Origin: Casimicrobiaceae bacterium
GTDB lineage: Bacteria; Pseudomonadota; Gammaproteobacteria; Burkholderiales; Casimicrobiaceae
NCBI GenBank assembly: GCA_026646885.1
Contig: JAPKHK010000007.1
Span: 1 to 64,000 of the forward strand
DNA: 64,000 nucleotides
Direction of reading: 5' to 3'
Below, in pieces: positions 61,279 through 64,000 of the stretch. The notes below the pieces were generated by a model that was not told the DNA's origin, ran no database searches, and saw nothing but the letters and a program-made list of their open reading frames with translations. The position numbers were made by a program, and so were the translations under genes. How positions within the stretch are numbered: position 1 is the stretch's first letter; every line of letters starts with the position of its first letter.

Positions 61279-63140
61279 GATCGCTGTGGCAAGGTGAAGG
61301 TGAAGGTGGTGCCGCGGCCGGGCACGCTGGTCACGGCGATGCGGCCGCCGTGCAGCTCGACGAAGCGCCTGGCCAGGGCCAGCCCGAGGCCGGTGCCCTC
61401 GCGCTTTGTGAGATGGTCGCGGCCGACCTGGCGGAATTCCTCGAACACCGCGGCCTGGTCCTCCGCGGCGATGCCCACGCCAGTGTCGCTCACCGCCACC
61501 TCGACGCCCTCCTCCATGCGGCGGGCGGAAAGCGTCACGCTGCCGCCGTCGGGGGTGAACTTCACTGCGTTCGAGAGCAGGTTGAGCACGATCTGCTTCA
61601 CCTTGCGCTCGTCGGCGACGATCTCGCCGACTTCGGGCGCGACCTCCAGCGCCAGGCGGATGTCGTGGCGCAAGGCGCGCTCGCGGAACAGGGCCAGCGC
61701 TGCCTCCAGCACCGACGGCAGGTGGAACGGCGCCGCCTCCAGCTCCATGCGCCCGGCCTCGATCTTCGACAGGTCGAGGATGTCGTTGATGAGCGAGAGC
61801 AGATGGCGCCCCGATTCGTGGATGTCCTTCAGGTAATCCTCCTGCTTCGCGTTCATCGCACCGAAGATGCGCTCCAGCAGCGCTTCGGAGAAGCCGATGA
61901 TGGCATTCAGCGGCGTCCGCAGCTCGTGCGACATGCTGGCGAGGAACTCCGACTTGTGGCGGTTGGCGACTTCGAGCTGGCGGCTCTTTTCGTTCAGCTC
62001 CTGGGTGCGTTCCTCGACCTTGCGCTCCAGGCTGGCATACAGCTCGGCGAGCTGCGCCGACATGCGGTTGAACTGCTCGGCCAGCGCCTGCAGCTCGTCG
62101 CCGGAGTGCACCTCGATGCGCCCGCCCAGCTCGCCCGCGCCGATGCGCTGCGCGCCCTCGCGCAGGCGGCGGATCGGCCGCACCATGCTGCGCGCCAGGA
62201 ACAGCGCCGCCAGCGCCGACAGCACCAGGCCGCCCAGCAGCAGGGCCAGGCTGCGCCAGACCGAGGCGTCCAGCGTGGCATACACCTCCGCCACCGGCTG
62301 CTCGACGAACACCGTCCAGCCGAGCGATTCGATCCCCGCCCGGGCGGTGAGGATCTCGCGGCCCGCGGCATCCGCGGACAGCCTGGCCGGCGCCTCGCCC
62401 CATTCGTTCTTCAGCGCCGCAGCCACGTGGGCGAGGCCGGACAGATCGGTCCGCGCCAACACGCGGGCGATGTCCGGATCGGCCACCAGGTTGCCGCTAG
62501 CGTCGACCACATAGGCCTTGCCTTTGGCGCCGACGCGGATGCGCGAGACGACGTCCCAGACGAACTTGAGGTTCACCTCGGCCAGGGTCAGCGCCGGGCG
62601 CTCGCCGCCGCCGCGCACAGCGATGGTGAGGTAAGGCTCGGAACCACTGCGGAAATGCACCGGGCTGAACCAGGTCAATCCAGGCTTCGCCTGCGCGAAG
62701 GCCGGCTCGCCGGAGCGGTCGCGGCCCGAGCCGACGACATCCATGTCCAGGCGCGAAACGGCGAGCCGCTCGCGCCCCTCCGCGTCGATGCGGGCGAGAT
62801 CGGTCACGGCGGGCAGCAGGCGCAGCAGCTTGAGGAACTCCAGGCGGCGCTGGGCATCGCCCTGCTCGCCCAGCTGCGTCAGCGCGGCGAAGGCGAGCTG
62901 GCGCTCGATCTCGCGCACGAACTGCTCGATGCGCGCCGCCGCCGCCACCGCCTTCTCCTGCTGCAGGCTGGCCAGCGCCGCCTTGTTCTCCTGGTAGGAA
63001 AAGTAGAGTCCGATGGCGCTGGAGATGAGCAGCGCGCCGCAGACGAGCGCCAGGATCAAGGCGAAGTAGCGGCGGAACAGCCGCCCGCCGCGGATCGGCG
63101 CGGCGGCCTCGTTTCCCAGGAACGGTTCGCGCGCCCGCAT
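61275..63140 (-). CDS. Sensor histidine kinase with periplasmic sensor and HAMP
   Basis: A 621-residue membrane kinase. Two membrane helices (about 24-46 and 296-318) bracket a periplasmic region of about 250 residues that looks like a double-CACHE sensor ([37 protein letters not shown]). HAMP (about 318-370) leads to a coiled coil and HisKA with H405 in [17 protein letters not shown]. The ATPase has [21 protein letters not shown] and GTGLGLAL. It would phosphorylate the adjacent receiver proteins. It is separated by 9 bp from the binding-protein gene upstream. Confidence 0.93.
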   Translation of the reverse strand: MRAREPFLGNEAAAPIRGGRLFRRYFALILALVCGALLISSAIGLYFSYQENKAALASLQQEKAVAAAARIEQFVREIERQLAFAALTQLGEQGDAQRRLEFLKLLRLLPAVTDLARIDAEGRERLAVSRLDMDVVGSGRDRSGEPAFAQAKPGLTWFSPVHFRSGSEPYLTIAVRGGGERPALTLAEVNLKFVWDVVSRIRVGAKGKAYVVDASGNLVADPDIARVLARTDLSGLAHVAAALKNEWGEAPARLSADAAGREILTARAGIESLGWTVFVEQPVAEVYATLDASVWRSLALLLGGLVLSALAALFLARSMVRPIRRLREGAQRIGAGELGGRIEVHSGDELQALAEQFNRMSAQLAELYASLERKVEERTQELNEKSRQLEVANRHKSEFLASMSHELRTPLNAIIGFSEALLERIFGAMNAKQEDYLKDIHESGRHLLSLINDILDLSKIEAGRMELEAAPFHLPSVLEAALALFRERALRHDIRLALEVAPEVGEIVADERKVKQIVLNLLSNAVKFTPDGGSVTLSARRMEEGVEVAVSDTGVGIAAEDQAAVFEEFRQVGRDHLTKREGTGLGLALARRFVELHGGRIAVTSVPGRGTTFTFTLPQRS

Positions 63141-63149
63141 CGTTGGCTC

Positions 63150-64000
63150 CTACTCGATCACCCGGTCTGCGCGGATCAGCAGCGACTGGGGCAAGGCCAG
63201 GCCGAGTGCCCTGGCCGTTTTGAGGTTGAGGACGAGTTCGACTTTCATGGGTTGCTCGACGGGCAGATCGGCCGGTTTGGCGCCTTCCAGAATCTTGCTG
63301 ACGTAGGTGGCGGCGCGGCGGTACATCGAAAAGAGATTGGGTGCATAGGACATCAGGCCGCCGGCCTCGACGAAGGCACTGTCGTAGTGCGCATCCGGCA
63401 AGCGATGCAGGGCCGCCAGTTCGACCACCCGCCGGCGCTGTGGAAAAAGCCGGGCACCGCCTGTGAACAGCGCCTGGGCACCGCCGCGCCGCGCTTCTGA
63501 AAATGCAGCCTCCAGCCCTTGCGCCGCGTCGGTCCACATCAGGGCCGCGCCCACTGCCTCACCGCCCCGCTCGATCACCCGCTTCAGGTTGGGCGAGCTG
63601 CGCTCCGGATCCCAAAGCACGGCGATGCGGGAGGCCGCGGGCGCCGCCTCTTTCAGCAGCTCGAAGCGCTTGGTGATTACCTCGATGCCGACGTCCCACG
63701 TCAATCCGGTGATGTTGCCGCCCGGCTGCGCGAGGCTGGCGACGAATCCTTCCGCAACGACGTCGGTGCCGACAACCATGACGATCGGCAGATTGCCCGC
63801 CGCTTGGCGCGCAGCGCGGGTTTCCAGGTTGATGTCGGTCACGATCAGCGCCACCTTGGCGCGCACCAGTTCTCCGGCTGCCGCTGCCAGACGTTCCGGA
63901 CTGCCCTCTGCGCTGCGGTATTCGATCGCCAGATTCCCGCCCACGACGTAACCCGACTCGCGCAGGCCTTGCACAAACGCTTCGTGGTAATCCGTCTCAT
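63150..64000 (-). CDS. ABC-type substrate-binding protein (ABC_sub_bind family), 5' end outside window
   Basis: At least 283 residues of a periplasmic binding protein; the frame is open to the right edge (ETDYHEAFVQGLRESGYVVGGNLAIEYRS), so the signal peptide lies outside. LPIVMVVGTDVVAEGFVASLAQPGGNITGLTWD and the final ARALGLALPQSLLIRADRVIE match the same family as the gene at 58806. No transporter partner is visible. It is upstream of the sensor kinase with 9 bp between, so it is probably its ligand-presenting partner. Confidence 0.9.
   Translation of the reverse strand, partial: ETDYHEAFVQGLRESGYVVGGNLAIEYRSAEGSPERLAAAAGELVRAKVALIVTDINLETRAARQAAGNLPIVMVVGTDVVAEGFVASLAQPGGNITGLTWDVGIEVITKRFELLKEAAPAASRIAVLWDPERSSPNLKRVIERGGEAVGAALMWTDAAQGLEAAFSEARRGGAQALFTGGARLFPQRRRVVELAALHRLPDAHYDSAFVEAGGLMSYAPNLFSMYRRAATYVSKILEGAKPADLPVEQPMKVELVLNLKTARALGLALPQSLLIRADRVIE

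Overview
The window reads as chromosomal DNA of a GC-rich betaproteobacterium. The best evidence is the core block dciA-like / M23 peptidase / secA ... argJ / DUF815 ATPase / Nudix-TMP-synthase fusion, an order typical of Rhodocyclales, Nitrosomonadales and relatives. The fused MutT-ThiE-like protein and the TVP38-flavoprotein fusion also fit. The exact genus cannot be read from the sequence. No rRNA, tRNA or CRISPR array was seen.

1-6.8 kb is an integron cassette array. Nine attC sites (59-127 bp) separate about ten cassettes. The unpaired base of every attC lies on the same arm, so the array runs leftwards (minus strand). The proximal end is near 6815, but no integrase gene lies beside it. 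Cargo: two GNAT acetyltransferases, a complete restriction-modification operon, a DUF4304 protein, a secreted protein, a small membrane protein, two genes in antisense orientation and one cassette with no convincing gene. 6.8-7.5 kb holds nothing recognisable.

7.5-18.5 kb is transport: a UMF1-type MFS exporter, then an oligopeptide (Dpp/Opp-like) ABC system with two family-5 binding proteins, an M20D amidohydrolase, two permeases and two ATPases. The second binding-protein gene is separated from the distal permease by a tandem array of hairpin repeats that carry copies of that gene's 3' end. 18.6-28.2 kb encodes mainly exported or envelope proteins: a Tat lipoprotein phosphatase of the PhoX family, a fasciclin protein behind an ECF-type promoter, an alpha/beta hydrolase overlapping a membrane-protein gene, a Beta_propel protein and two tandem beta-helix paralogues.

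28.4-41.9 kb is the housekeeping block (Nudix/ThiE, DUF815, argJ, secA, M23, dciA-like). It is interrupted between argJ and secA by a rightward group of ParA-like, DUF2147, small membrane, ABM-like and secreted TPR-CHAT genes. 41.9-44.5 kb is a three-gene overlapping operon (SDR, epimerase, BASS transporter). 45-48.6 kb is a phnD-E-C phosphonate/phosphite uptake operon with a linked phosphoesterase-like gene.

48.9-58.8 kb is accessory: an ATC-hydrolase-like gene, two HigBA-type toxin-antitoxin loci (one toxin with an in-frame stop), a DUF2442 protein, a VTT-flavoprotein fusion with a DUF547 protein, a pseudo-receiver/tandem-DEP protein paired with an HD-GYP phosphodiesterase, a PIN toxin whose ribbon-helix-helix antitoxin carries an in-frame stop, and a decayed hydrolase. 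58.8-64 kb is a tightly overlapping leftward operon in which two orphan ABC substrate-binding proteins flank a sensor kinase, a response regulator and a receiver-adenylate/guanylate cyclase. The window ends inside the first gene of that operon.
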